From positions 288,941 to 352,940 of the forward strand of contig ONPU01000001.1 of NCBI GenBank assembly GCA_900319795.1: a DNA stretch of 64,000 nt, written 5' to 3'. The notes beneath the pieces are model-generated. The model was not told the DNA's origin. It saw only the letters and a list, made by a program, of their open reading frames with translations, and searched no databases. Origin of the DNA: an uncultured Eubacteriales bacterium (GTDB taxonomy: Bacteria; Bacillota; Clostridia; Lachnospirales; Lachnospiraceae). Below are positions 1 through 8,888 of this stretch, in pieces (position 1 is the stretch's first letter; each line of letters starts with the position of its first letter). The position numbers and the translations under genes were made by a program.

Positions 1-2432
1 ACGATGGAATTGTCGACAAGCATTCCGATTCCGAGGGAAATGCCGCCCAGCGTCATAATATTCAGGGAAAGGTTCGTAAAATACATGAGAACCAGTGTAA
101 ACAGAACGGACAGCGGAATGCTGATGCCGACCATGATCGTCGGCCTTACGTCCCTTAAGAACAGCGCGAGGACTATGATCGCAAGCAACGCGCCAAGCGC
201 CATACTCATCAGGATATCCCGTACAATTTCGGAAATATATTCGCCCTGATCCATCAAAGTCACGAACCGGGTCCCGGGGTAATCCTCTTCCAGTTCGGAA
301 ATGGCCTGTACGCAGTTTCTGGAGACTTCATTTGTACCGGCAGTGGAATTTTTAAATACCGCAAGAACGACGGCATCTGTACCGTTGACCCTGGTATAGG
401 ACGTACCGGAGTTGTCGATCACCGTGATATCGGCTACGTCTGCCAGGCGGATAACACCGATTCCGTCCAGATCGGCCAGAAGCGTTTCCGCGATGTCCTC
501 GGAACGCTCGTACTCCTCGCCGATCTTCAGAAGCCAGGAATTTCCCGATTCATCATTGATATAGCCGGCAGGCATCTCAAAGTTCTGGGCATAGATCAGC
601 TGGGAAAGCGTCGACGCGCTTACGAGACTTCCCAGATCCGCCTTTTCATATGCGTCCTCTTTTGCCTGTCTGAAACTGTCTTCCGCGGTATCCAGCTGCT
701 GCTGTGCCGTATTCAGCTGTCTCTGAGCTTCCGAAAAACCGATGGCGGCATCCAGCTGTCCCTGGAACAGCTGACCGGCTGCGCCTTCCAGACCTTTCAC
801 CATTTCGGGAAGCGATCCGGCGGTTTCATTGAGCGAGTTCAGAGCAGTTTCCACATTTGCGACAGCTGTTTCCAGCTGATCGGCGGCATTTTCAAGAGAG
901 ATCTGGGCAATCGTTCCCCGGATCACTCCCATAATCGTAGTCAGATGGGACATTGCGTCGACAAGGGCGTCCGAAGATCCGCCTTCCAGCAGTTCATAGG
1001 TATCGTACAGATCATCTATGGAACCGTTTAATGCTTCCCTGGCGTTTTCGGAATTGAGCGCCTCACTGACAGAGTTTCCTGCATGAATCAGATCCTCGGC
1101 GATATTCGCGGTATCCAGCGCCTGGTTCAGAAGTGCCTGCGCTTCTTCCGCGGCACGTTCGGCCTCTTCGTAGAGCTGCTGCACCTCATTGCGATCGTCC
1201 ATCAAAGACGCGGTCATTTCCGCGCTGATGCGGGACGCCTCTTCCGAAGGAAGTACTTCGCCGTAAATCTGCTCATAGAGCTGACTGTACGTCTCAACCG
1301 CCTGAAAGACGCCATCCGCGATCTCCTCGTCGCTCAGCAGCTGAACCGTGTCCTGGGCGGACGAAAGAATCCCGTTCAGCGTATCCGCAGTTACAAGACG
1401 GGCATTTGTAATCTCGTCGTCGTTGTCTTCCAAAGACCCGATTGCCCTCGCGACGGCATTATCCGCTATTCCGGTAAAATTATAGCCGGCTTCGGTTGCT
1501 TCCTGAGAGAGCTCCTGAGCCAGATCTTCAGCGTCGTTGTAGGCCTGATTAAAATCAGCGGCAGCCTTTTCGGCTTCCCCGCGGACAAACTGCATCTCCG
1601 GATTTTCTTCATAATCCGTATTCTGCAGTTCCTCGATGCGTGAAATGAGGTCGTTGATTCCGTCCTGCAGCTGCGCGGAAAGCTGTGCCGTATCGATCGA
1701 ACCGAAAATTCCTCCGGCCAGCATGCTGCCGAAGCTCTCCTGCTGCCTTTTCAGTTCCTCCTGGCCTTTCTTTACCTCTTCCCTGGCGTCGTCCAGTTTC
1801 TTTTTGGCCTTCTCGAGTTCCTCGTCGGTCTTCTCCAGAATCCGTTCATTGACCTCATCGATCTTTTTCTGATTCAGTTCCACCTGGACCTGTTTTTCGA
1901 TAAGTCCGATCGTACTGACAGAAGCCACGCCGTCCTGACGCGCCAGATAGGGCTGCAGCACCTGATCCGCGAAATCGGACAGCTGATACCGGTCATATCC
2001 TTCACGCGTGACGGCGGTGTACATATTGGCCACCATATCCATACTGATTTCCAGTATGGAAGACGTTCCGCACCCTTCCGGGAGCGAATTCTTCACCTGC
2101 TGTACCGCTCCGGAGACTTTAACCATGGAGCTGTCCATATCCGTTCCGTCTTCAAATTCCAGCTGGAGCATGGAGAAGTTTTCGGAACTCGTGGAGAATA
2201 CATTTTGCACATGGGAAATGGTAGCGAGGGCATTTTCCATCGGCTGTGTGACGGTTTTTTCCACACGCTCCGGACTTGCCCCCGGATAAGGAGTGACGAT
2301 GATCATGTAGGGAAGAGACATCGCCGGCAAAAGATCGGTCTGCATCCTTGTAAGAGACACAAAACCAAGAACGATCACCGTAATGACCGCAACCAGAACC
2401 GTAAATGGTTTTAAAACACTTACTTTTTCCAA
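1..2432 (-). CDS. RND-family efflux permease (5' part, cut by window edge)
   Basis: Inner-membrane proton-driven exporter of the RND (AcrB/MmpL-like) superfamily. About 810 codons are visible. The N-terminus has TM1 followed by the TRMQTDLLPAMSLPYM and PYPGASPE motifs of RND porters, and the last visible residues are the TM4 motif GMLVDNSI, whose Asp corresponds to the proton-relay Asp of AcrB. In AcrB that Asp is near residue 407; here it is near 805, because about 400 residues rich in Glu/Lys/Gln heptad-like sequence (from about residue 185) are inserted in the first porter domain. The only in-frame start is TTG at 2432, preceded by AGGTGA and directly after an in-frame stop. It lies 10 bp downstream of the transporter gene that ends at 2443. 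Substrate unknown. Confidence 0.88.
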   Translation of the reverse strand, partial: MEKVSVLKPFTVLVAVITVIVLGFVSLTRMQTDLLPAMSLPYMIIVTPYPGASPERVEKTVTQPMENALATISHVQNVFSTSSENFSMLQLEFEDGTDMDSSMVKVSGAVQQVKNSLPEGCGTSSILEISMDMVANMYTAVTREGYDRYQLSDFADQVLQPYLARQDGVASVSTIGLIEKQVQVELNQKKIDEVNERILEKTDEELEKAKKKLDDAREEVKKGQEELKRQQESFGSMLAGGIFGSIDTAQLSAQLQDGINDLISRIEELQNTDYEENPEMQFVRGEAEKAAADFNQAYNDAEDLAQELSQEATEAGYNFTGIADNAVARAIGSLEDNDDEITNARLVTADTLNGILSSAQDTVQLLSDEEIADGVFQAVETYSQLYEQIYGEVLPSEEASRISAEMTASLMDDRNEVQQLYEEAERAAEEAQALLNQALDTANIAEDLIHAGNSVSEALNSENAREALNGSIDDLYDTYELLEGGSSDALVDAMSHLTTIMGVIRGTIAQISLENAADQLETAVANVETALNSLNETAGSLPEMVKGLEGAAGQLFQGQLDAAIGFSEAQRQLNTAQQQLDTAEDSFRQAKEDAYEKADLGSLVSASTLSQLIYAQNFEMPAGYINDESGNSWLLKIGEEYERSEDIAETLLADLDGIGVIRLADVADITVIDNSGTSYTRVNGTDAVVLAVFKNSTAGTNEVSRNCVQAISELEEDYPGTRFVTLMDQGEYISEIVRDILMSMALGALLAIIVLALFLRDVRPTIMVGISIPLSVLFTLVLMYFTNLSLNIMTLGGISLGIGMLVDNSI

Positions 2433-2442
2433 AAATCACCTG

Positions 2443-3711
2443 TTAATGCCAGAAAATCCACAGGAACAAGTAGCCGACCGTAACGGCCGTCAGAGTAAAC
2501 GGTACTGAGATTCTCATGAAATCCTTGTTGGAAACCTCATAACCGTTTTTACGTAAAATGCCGCATCCGGTAATATTTGCCGAAGCCCCTACCGGAGTGA
2601 TATTGCCTCCGAGAGTGGATCCTGTCAAAAGTCCGAAAAAGAGCAGATTGGGATCGATCCCCATCATACGCGAAATTCCCGCTATAACCGGGAGCATCGC
2701 CGTAACATAGGGGATATTGTCCACAAACGCGGACACCGCGACGGATCCCCATACGATTAGTGTGTAAAGAAGGAAATAGTTCTTTCCTCCGAATTTTACA
2801 AACAAAGAGGCAATATCATCAATAATGCCGACTTCGCTGACGCCTGCCACTACCACGAACAAAGACGCCAGAAGCAAAAGCGTCTGATAATCGACTTCCT
2901 TTACAGCCTTCTTCACCGAATCAAGACCATGCTTTGTAAGTGCCGAGTGCACGATGCAGGCCAGCCCGAATGTGATACACACGATTCCGTTGGTCATTTC
3001 AGGTCTGTTCTTGAAAAATGAAGCGATAATCAGAACGATAATTGTCAGAAGAAGCGCCGCAGACGGGAAATAGTTTTCCACCTTTGTATTTCCTTCCGAC
3101 TTCACAGGCTGCTTCATGTCCCTGAAGAGGAACATCATGATCGGAATCGTTGCCGCGGCACCCAGTTCCACAGCCCAGAAAATACCCGGCTTACCGTTCA
3201 TAAAGAAGAAATCGGTAAAGGTCATATGGGCGTATGAGCCGAGAAGAATGGACGTGGTATCACCGACTAAAGTCGCCGCGCCCTGAAGATTCGAGGATAC
3301 GGCTATGGAAATGATCATCGGCACAGGGGAGACCTTCAGTTTTTTCGCGATGGCCAGCCCAACCGGAGCGATCATAAGGACCGTGGCGACATTGTCAATA
3401 AATGCCGAAATGATTCCGGCAAAGAGAGACAGGTAGATTGTCACGGCGCAGACATTGGCGGAATGATCGAGCAGAATGTCCGCGATCTTCATGGGCATTC
3501 CGGATTCGATAAAGAACCACACCGTCAGCATCATACCCGTCAGCATCAGAAGAACATTGAAATTCAGTATTCCGACAAGACCGGATACGGGGACGATTCC
3601 GAGAATGACAAAGAGGACTGCAGCCGCGCCTGCGGCATACAGTCTGAACTTCGGAAATCCGATCATCACAATATAAACAAGTATAAAAATAATAAGCGCT
3701 ATTGTTTTCAT
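2443..3711 (-). CDS. Ion-transporter-superfamily permease (SLC13/NhaD/ArsB-like)
   Basis: A 422-residue polytopic membrane protein of the IT superfamily, which includes ArsB, NhaD, CitMHS and SLC13 carriers. Two inverted-repeat halves are visible: ISAFIDNVATVLMIAP in the first half and SAFVDNIPYVTAMLP in the second, the latter followed by GGNITPVGASANI, a signature of the NhaD/ArsB branch. Transport of an anion or Na+/H+ exchange are both possible and the substrate cannot be read from sequence. The start codon overlaps the stop of the upstream thrH-like gene by 4 bp (ATGA), so the two are probably translationally coupled. The RND gene follows 10 bp after it. Confidence 0.85.
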   Translation of the reverse strand: MKTIALIIFILVYIVMIGFPKFRLYAAGAAAVLFVILGIVPVSGLVGILNFNVLLMLTGMMLTVWFFIESGMPMKIADILLDHSANVCAVTIYLSLFAGIISAFIDNVATVLMIAPVGLAIAKKLKVSPVPMIISIAVSSNLQGAATLVGDTTSILLGSYAHMTFTDFFFMNGKPGIFWAVELGAAATIPIMMFLFRDMKQPVKSEGNTKVENYFPSAALLLTIIVLIIASFFKNRPEMTNGIVCITFGLACIVHSALTKHGLDSVKKAVKEVDYQTLLLLASLFVVVAGVSEVGIIDDIASLFVKFGGKNYFLLYTLIVWGSVAVSAFVDNIPYVTAMLPVIAGISRMMGIDPNLLFFGLLTGSTLGGNITPVGASANITGCGILRKNGYEVSNKDFMRISVPFTLTAVTVGYLFLWIFWH

Positions 3712-4316
3712 TTGATCCCCATTACATTTTTGAAAGCACCAAGCAAGTCACTGTATTCTTCGAACGCGGGAAGTTCCGGATGATCTTTCCGGATCTGGTC
3801 CGTGCTTCTGAAGAGGAATCCCGCCTTACTCGCCTCAATCATCGCGAGATCATTGAAGCTGTCTCCGGCCGCAATCGTCTCAAATCCCATCGACTGAAGG
3901 GCCCTCACTGTAGTCAGCTTCGATTTCTCGCAGCGCATACGATAGTCTTCGATCATGCCGTCGCTGCCGACAACCAGTTCATTGCAGAACAGGGTCGGAT
4001 TGCCGAGTTTTTTCATCAGCGGAGACGCGAACTGTGTAAATGTATCACTGATCAAGATGACCTGAGCGATATCCCGGAGTTCATCCAGAAATTCCTTTGC
4101 GCCCGGAAGCGGATCGATCGTGGCAATGACGTCCTGAATCTCCTTCAGCCCAAGACCATGTTCCTTCAGGATCCCCAGCCGAAAATTCATGAGACGTGCG
4201 TAATCCGGTTCATCTCTTGTCGTTCTCCTCAGTTCCGGAATGCCGCTCGCTTCGGAAAAAGCAATCCAGATTTCCGGAAGCAGTACACCTTCCACATCCA
4301 GGCAGCAAATATACAT
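3708..4316 (-). CDS. thrH: ThrH-like phosphoserine phosphatase / homoserine phosphotransferase
   Basis: A 202-residue HAD-superfamily protein whose sequence runs closely parallel to Pseudomonas ThrH, an enzyme with phosphoserine phosphatase and phosphoserine:homoserine phosphotransferase activity. Motif I is DVEGVL with Asp7 and Glu9 (ThrH has DLEGVL, an unusual second residue for HAD enzymes), followed by PEIWIAF and the TTRD.PDY segment. Motif II is SDT at 90-92, and motif IV is GDSFND at 151-156. The 3' end overlaps the transporter gene by 4 bp, suggesting a linked function such as amino-acid or phosphate metabolism. Family assignment is strong; in vivo activity is inferred. Confidence 0.85.
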   Translation of the reverse strand: MYICCLDVEGVLLPEIWIAFSEASGIPELRRTTRDEPDYARLMNFRLGILKEHGLGLKEIQDVIATIDPLPGAKEFLDELRDIAQVILISDTFTQFASPLMKKLGNPTLFCNELVVGSDGMIEDYRMRCEKSKLTTVRALQSMGFETIAAGDSFNDLAMIEASKAGFLFRSTDQIRKDHPELPAFEEYSDLLGAFKNVMGIK

Positions 4317-4340
4317 ATCTCAATCCATCCTTTCATTTTA

Positions 4341-4358
4341 GAACTTACGCGTAAGTTC
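4341..4358. repeat. Perfect 18-bp palindrome between putP and thrH
   Basis: GAACTTACG followed directly by CGTAAGTTC forms a perfect inverted repeat with no spacer in the 47-bp putP-thrH gap. It lacks a T-tract on the minus strand, so it is not a typical terminator for putP. A dimeric repressor site or an mRNA processing hairpin are alternatives. Confidence 0.6.
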
Positions 4359-4363
4359 CGGTT

Positions 4364-5887
4364 TTATTTTACAGAATCGAACAGATCCGTTACTCTCCCG
4401 TCCGGGGCTTTTGTCACAAGGCTTACGACGATATTGACGACAATCGCGATAATAAACGCCGGAAGCAGTTCATAGATGTTGACAATGCCTCCCATCGGGC
4501 GGACAAGGAATTTCCATACAAAGATCATGATTCCGCCTGTCAGCATGCCAGCCACTGCTCCGTAGAAATTGGACCGTCTCCAGAACAGAGCCAGAAGCAT
4601 GACCGGACCGAAGGCAGCGCCGAATCCCGCCCATGCGAAAGATACGATTCCAAACACGGAGCTGGACGGATTCCATGCGATAAAAACACCCAATACGGCA
4701 ATGAGAATCAGCGAGATTCTGGAGATCAGAAGCAGCTTCGTATTGTCGATCTTCACATGGAAGAATTTTACCAGAATATCATTCGATACGGAAGAGGATG
4801 CTGCAAGAAGCTGGCTGTCCGAAGTGGACATGGTCGAAGCCAGGATTCCGGAAAGTACGACACCGGCTACAAGAGCTGCGGGAATGCCGTATGTGGACAG
4901 CAGATTCGCGATTTCAACGATAATGGTTTCGGAAGCCGTTCCTTCGAGAACCGGAACCACGCCCGCTTTCGACATGCCGAGACCGACCATACCGATCAGA
5001 ATCGCGATGCCCATCGCGAATACAACCCATATGGACGCGACACGTCTTGACAGTGCCACTTTCCTGTCATCTTCAATGGCCATGAAACGAAGAAGGATAT
5101 GCGGCATGCCGAAATATCCGAGGCCCCATGCCAGTGTCGAGCAGATTGTCAGCAGCGTATACGGAGAAGCCGTTCCGTCCACGGGATTATGAGTCTGTGT
5201 AAAACTCAGATAGCCCGCAAGGGAACGCGCGTTGTCCATCACAGCTCCCATTCCGCCCGCTTTATTAATTCCGAAAAACAGGACGACAAGGAGAGCGATA
5301 CTCATAATAATACTCTGGATAAAGTCCGTAAGGCTCGCTGCGAGGAATCCGCCCATGGACGTATAGAACATGATGATAATCGCGCTGATCACCATCGCGG
5401 CATGATAATCCGCGCCGAACAGAGAATTGAACAGTTTTCCGCAGGCCGCGAACCCTGACGCGGTGTAAGGGATAAAGAAGATAATAATCCACAGCGCCGC
5501 AATGAACGTCAGAATGTACTTCTTATCCTGATAACGGTCGGAAAAGAACTCAGGAAGGGTAATCGAACCGGTTCTCTCGGAGTACCGGCGCAGCCGTTTC
5601 GCTACGATCAGCCAGTTCAGATAAGTACCGATCGAAAGACCGATCGCCGTCCAGCCGACATCCGCCATTCCCGAAAGATAGGCAAGGCCCGGAAGACCCA
5701 TCAGAAGATAACTGCTCATATCAGAGGCTTCCGCACTCATGGCAGTCACAAAAGGACCGAGCTTTCTGCCGCCCAGATAGAAATCTCCGACTGTCTCATT
5801 TTTCTCGGACAGCTTAATTCCGATGCCGATCATGCCGAACAGATAGACAGCCATCGCAATCAACATTGCAATCTGTGAACCACTCAT
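4364..5887 (-). CDS. putP: Sodium/proline symporter PutP
   Basis: A 507-residue SSS-family (sodium:solute symporter) membrane protein that imports L-proline with Na+. The TM2 motif MSAEASDMSSYLLMGLPG carries Asp56 and Ser58, equivalent to E. coli PutP Asp55 and Ser57 which bind Na+ and proline. Length and the arrangement of about 13 TM segments match PutP. The start has a good Shine-Dalgarno (GGAGGAAAC) directly upstream. Its own promoter probably lies in the roughly 100 bp between it and the HAD gene. Another SSS substrate is possible but the PutP-specific TM2 sequence favours proline. Confidence 0.9.
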   Translation of the reverse strand: MSGSQIAMLIAMAVYLFGMIGIGIKLSEKNETVGDFYLGGRKLGPFVTAMSAEASDMSSYLLMGLPGLAYLSGMADVGWTAIGLSIGTYLNWLIVAKRLRRYSERTGSITLPEFFSDRYQDKKYILTFIAALWIIIFFIPYTASGFAACGKLFNSLFGADYHAAMVISAIIIMFYTSMGGFLAASLTDFIQSIIMSIALLVVLFFGINKAGGMGAVMDNARSLAGYLSFTQTHNPVDGTASPYTLLTICSTLAWGLGYFGMPHILLRFMAIEDDRKVALSRRVASIWVVFAMGIAILIGMVGLGMSKAGVVPVLEGTASETIIVEIANLLSTYGIPAALVAGVVLSGILASTMSTSDSQLLAASSSVSNDILVKFFHVKIDNTKLLLISRISLILIAVLGVFIAWNPSSSVFGIVSFAWAGFGAAFGPVMLLALFWRRSNFYGAVAGMLTGGIMIFVWKFLVRPMGGIVNIYELLPAFIIAIVVNIVVSLVTKAPDGRVTDLFDSVK

Positions 5888-5928
5888 AGTTTCCTCCTTT
5901 AACGCTTTAATACCCTAAAACGCCAACT

Positions 5929-5937
5929 ATCATATCA
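5929..5937 (-). promoter_or_regulatory. Candidate extended -10 promoter for putP
   Basis: Minus strand reads TG-A-TATGAT about 42 bp upstream of the putP start, an extended -10 element. No good -35 hexamer is seen at 16-18 bp, so this is tentative. Confidence 0.3.
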
Positions 5938-5990
5938 CAGATTGCAATGAAATGCACTTATTTTATTCAAAATGATATAAGGGGCATACC

Positions 5991-6761
5991 TTATTCGTCC
6001 ATGGAATCCCTGAGCGCGTCCACGATTGTCTCAACCACTTTTGTCGCGTGCTCCTGCACCACTTCCGGCGCGTACGGGAATGTATAGGATACATCGGAAG
6101 CGTCGAGAAGAGGAAGATCGTTGATGGAGTCGCCGATTCCGTAGAGGCGGATGTCGCCATAGGTCTTCCGCATGAATTCCTTCAGGAACAGAACGCCCTC
6201 TCCCTTCGAGCAGCCCTTGGGAGCAATGTCGATTTCAACCACGTTCTGGAAGGCATTGACCGAATCGCCGAATTCTTCGTTGATCTCCGCGCTCATGCGT
6301 GCCGCTTCCTCCAGACTCTCCGTATGGATACTGACCTGGTGAATGAGGCCGGGAGGCAGATCGTCGACTCCGGTGACGACGTAATATTTGCCGGGATAAT
6401 CCATTTCCTTAAAGACACAGATCTCTCCCTCCACATCCAACGTAAAGCGGTAATTCTCGACACCGTATTTTTTCAGGATGGCATCCGCGACGAAAGGATC
6501 CACGCCCTTTTTCCGTATTTCTTTCAGTTCCCGGTCGACGATATTCGCGCCGCTTGAAGTAATATAGAAATCCGGGAAGACCTTCCCGCCGATAAACGGT
6601 GTCAGTCCTCCAACCTGCCGGCCCGTGCACAGGCCGAAAAGATTGCCCGCCTCCTGATATTCGCGGATCATCTCCACATTTTCCGGCGGCAGCTTTCTCT
6701 CCTCTTCGGCAAGATAAAAATACATGGTCCCGTCAAAATCACTTGCAAATACTTTTTTCAT
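5991..6761 (-). CDS. Cof-type HAD-IIB hydrolase
   Basis: A 256-residue haloacid-dehalogenase-fold phosphatase of the Cof/IIB type with a C2 cap. Motif I is FASDFDGTMY with nucleophile Asp8 and acid Asp10, followed by TGRQ, and motif IV GIGDSINDLPLL is near residue 205. Such enzymes dephosphorylate sugar phosphates or cofactors. It begins 27 bp after the GH32 gene and is probably the last gene of the sucrose-type cassette, where clearing accumulated sugar phosphate is a plausible but unproven role. Confidence 0.82.
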   Translation of the reverse strand: MKKVFASDFDGTMYFYLAEEERKLPPENVEMIREYQEAGNLFGLCTGRQVGGLTPFIGGKVFPDFYITSSGANIVDRELKEIRKKGVDPFVADAILKKYGVENYRFTLDVEGEICVFKEMDYPGKYYVVTGVDDLPPGLIHQVSIHTESLEEAARMSAEINEEFGDSVNAFQNVVEIDIAPKGCSKGEGVLFLKEFMRKTYGDIRLYGIGDSINDLPLLDASDVSYTFPYAPEVVQEHATKVVETIVDALRDSMDE

Positions 6762-6788
6762 AAAGCTTCCTTTCTTACACCGGTCATT

Positions 6789-8246
6789 TCAGACAACAAA
6801 GCGGTCTTCTACTGACGGACGCAGTTTCCAGATCCTCATTTCGGCATTTTCAGATACGCTCATGTGGAACTCGTCTCTTTCCGGATACACATGGGACGTA
6901 AAAGTGGCTTCTCCATCATTTACAAAAAATTCAACAGAAGAGTGATCGACAAAAACGCGGATCTTCTGAAGCGGTTTTTCCAGAGGCATCGGAAGAACTT
7001 CTCCGACATTTTCATTAAACCTTTTTGTCATGCCGCTTTTATCGAAAACAGCTGTTTTCTGCGACGCGTCATATTTCATGGTAAATCCGCCGCTTCCGTC
7101 AGGTTTTGTAAAGAGCGCAAGCTCAAAATCACGGCCGTCCGTTTCGATCTCGATCTCGCACGCGGACGGAAATGTTCCGTCAGCGGGATATTCTTCCACG
7201 CGCAGTGACTCAATACCGGAAATCGGCGTCTGGACCAGCTTCTCATCGACGATTCTCAGCTCTCTCGGAAGCGTCATGCTGCCCTCCCACTCTTCCGGCT
7301 CGGTCGGATAGTGATTATCCGGAAGCCCGATCCAGGAAATGAGAATGGCCTTGTCCGGATCCCCCACATTGGCCGCGCCCTGGGCCGCATAGAAATCAAA
7401 GCCGAAATCCAGATAGCGGTAATCGGAAATCGGTGTAAACGTCAGGGAATCATAGTCCATATGGCCGATCAGATAGACATTGTGATTCGTGCTCTCAGCT
7501 CTTCCCGGAAGCTTCGTATACTGCGGAGAGAATATCAGCAGGTCATAGCCGCTGATATTGACGATATACGGGCATTCCCACATGCCTCCGAAGTCCTCAT
7601 ATCCGGGAACATGGAGCTGTCCTTTGAAAGACCAGCCCTCCAGAAGCTTTTCGGATTCGTAGATCAGAATCGTGCCCTTTTGATCCAGTGTCTGGGCGCC
7701 GATCAGAATATAGTACTTTCCCTTTTCTTCATTGAAAATGATCTTCGGATCGCGCTGATGTTCGCTGTAATCGTCTCTCGGGCCGAAAAGGGGTTTTCCG
7801 AGCTTTACGGGCTTCCCGTCCTTTCCGAGATAAGCCGCGCAGGTATAAGGCGTGCGGACCCAATTTTCATCACGGTGATTTCCCGTATAGAAGAAATAGA
7901 GCTCCTCTCCGTCCGAAATGCCGGATCCGGAATGATTGCCCTTGTTGTCGTAGAACGAATCCGGTTTCAGACCGACTCCCGCGTTCTCCCAGCTGATCAG
8001 ATCTTTCGACGTAACATGGTACCAGTATTTCAGTCCATGAACAGCTCCCCACGGACACCACTGGAAAAAGAGATGCCAGAGGCCTTTGTGATAGACAAAT
8101 CCGTTCGGATCACTTGAAAGTCCCGTCACCGGCTGTACATGATAGGTCTGACGGTAAACAGACCGTGAAATGCGTTCGTGCAGCTCACGGATTTCTTCGG
8201 GACTCTTCAAAACACGATAACGTTCTTCCAGCGTCCACTGTTTCAT
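6789..8246 (-). CDS. sacA: Glycoside hydrolase family 32 (sucrose / sucrose-6-phosphate hydrolase)
   Basis: A 485-residue GH32 enzyme that hydrolyses the fructosyl bond of sucrose, sucrose-6-phosphate or fructans. Family motifs are in order: the nucleophile segment SDPNG with Asp46, RDP with transition-state Asp166, and the acid/base motif WECP with Glu224. A C-terminal beta-sandwich ends with FVDHSSVEFFVND near 430. The nucleophile motif is usually NDPNG; here Asn is replaced by Ser. No signal peptide, so it acts in the cytoplasm. An SLC45/SUT-like carrier and an XRE regulator lie upstream on the same strand, so free sucrose may be the substrate rather than a PTS product. Confidence 0.88.
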   Translation of the reverse strand: MKQWTLEERYRVLKSPEEIRELHERISRSVYRQTYHVQPVTGLSSDPNGFVYHKGLWHLFFQWCPWGAVHGLKYWYHVTSKDLISWENAGVGLKPDSFYDNKGNHSGSGISDGEELYFFYTGNHRDENWVRTPYTCAAYLGKDGKPVKLGKPLFGPRDDYSEHQRDPKIIFNEEKGKYYILIGAQTLDQKGTILIYESEKLLEGWSFKGQLHVPGYEDFGGMWECPYIVNISGYDLLIFSPQYTKLPGRAESTNHNVYLIGHMDYDSLTFTPISDYRYLDFGFDFYAAQGAANVGDPDKAILISWIGLPDNHYPTEPEEWEGSMTLPRELRIVDEKLVQTPISGIESLRVEEYPADGTFPSACEIEIETDGRDFELALFTKPDGSGGFTMKYDASQKTAVFDKSGMTKRFNENVGEVLPMPLEKPLQKIRVFVDHSSVEFFVNDGEATFTSHVYPERDEFHMSVSENAEMRIWKLRPSVEDRFVV

Positions 8247-8288
8247 GGCAGTTCCTCCTAATCCTTTTTTGAGATTCTTTTTTATGTT

Positions 8289-8834
8289 TCACGATTGTTT
8301 GTATTCCGTAATTGTGACTTCGCCATCCTCCGAAGTTCCTTCCATGCCTTCCGTCAATTCTCTCTTTCCGAAAAAGCCCAGCGCGCTCTCCAACATGGAA
8401 CTGATCGACGAAGATGAAAGAAGTCCGCTGTCTGAAACTGTCGACGCGGCGTCTCCTCCGAGAAACATCATAGCCATTGCCCGCTTGCTTTTGTCGGCGG
8501 CACGATACAGTTTCAGCAGTTTCTTCTCTTCGGAACTCAACTTCACTTCTCCGGAAGCGGTCTTGGAAGCCGTTTTGGATCCGGTCTTCGACGCCGTCTT
8601 GGAAGCCGTCTTTTTAGCTGCCGTGCCTGAAGCGGCATTCAGCAATGAAGCCTGAGTCACGCCGAGGACTTTCGCGATTTCTTTCAATTGCGTCTGACCG
8701 GGCTCTTCGATCCCCCGTTCAGCCTTGCTGATGTCGGCGGCTTCGAGTCCCTTTACCTTTGCGGCAAGCTCTGCCTGCGTAAGTCCCGCGGCACTCCTTG
8801 CCTCTTTAATCAGTGTTCCGAGTTTCTTTGACAT
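8289..8834 (-). CDS. XRE-family transcriptional regulator with KTAS-repeat linker
   Basis: A 181-residue DNA-binding protein. An N-terminal Cro/CI-type helix-turn-helix spans about residues 4-60 (core GLTQAELAAKVKGLEAADISKAERG). A 20-residue linker of five Lys-Thr-Ala/Gly-Ser units (75-94) follows, then a C-terminal segment of unknown fold starting with a short helical stretch LSSEEKKLLKLYR. The start at 8834 is chosen over an ATG 18 bp upstream because AAGGAGGG lies 7 bp before it. It sits between the sugar carrier and GH32 genes and is probably their local regulator; the ligand is unknown. Confidence 0.8.
   Translation of the reverse strand: MSKKLGTLIKEARSAAGLTQAELAAKVKGLEAADISKAERGIEEPGQTQLKEIAKVLGVTQASLLNAASGTAAKKTASKTASKTGSKTASKTASGEVKLSSEEKKLLKLYRAADKSKRAMAMMFLGGDAASTVSDSGLLSSSSISSMLESALGFFGKRELTEGMEGTSEDGEVTITEYKQS
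8553..8612 (-). repeat. Five tandem 12-bp repeats encoding KTAS/KTGS
   Basis: Imperfect 12-bp direct repeats inside the XRE gene encode KTAS, KTAS, KTGS, KTAS, KTAS. The basic, small-residue linker joins the HTH to the C-terminal segment; repeat number could vary by slippage. Confidence 0.8.
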
Positions 8835-8888
8835 GCGCGCTCCCTCCTTCATTCCGAAAACGATCTTAACGGGTAACCGGTGTTTTTC

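Noticed and set aside
2152-2439. Minus-strand GTG frame at the start of the RND gene
   Set aside because: It is out of frame with the RND protein, which has clear motifs from TTG 2432.
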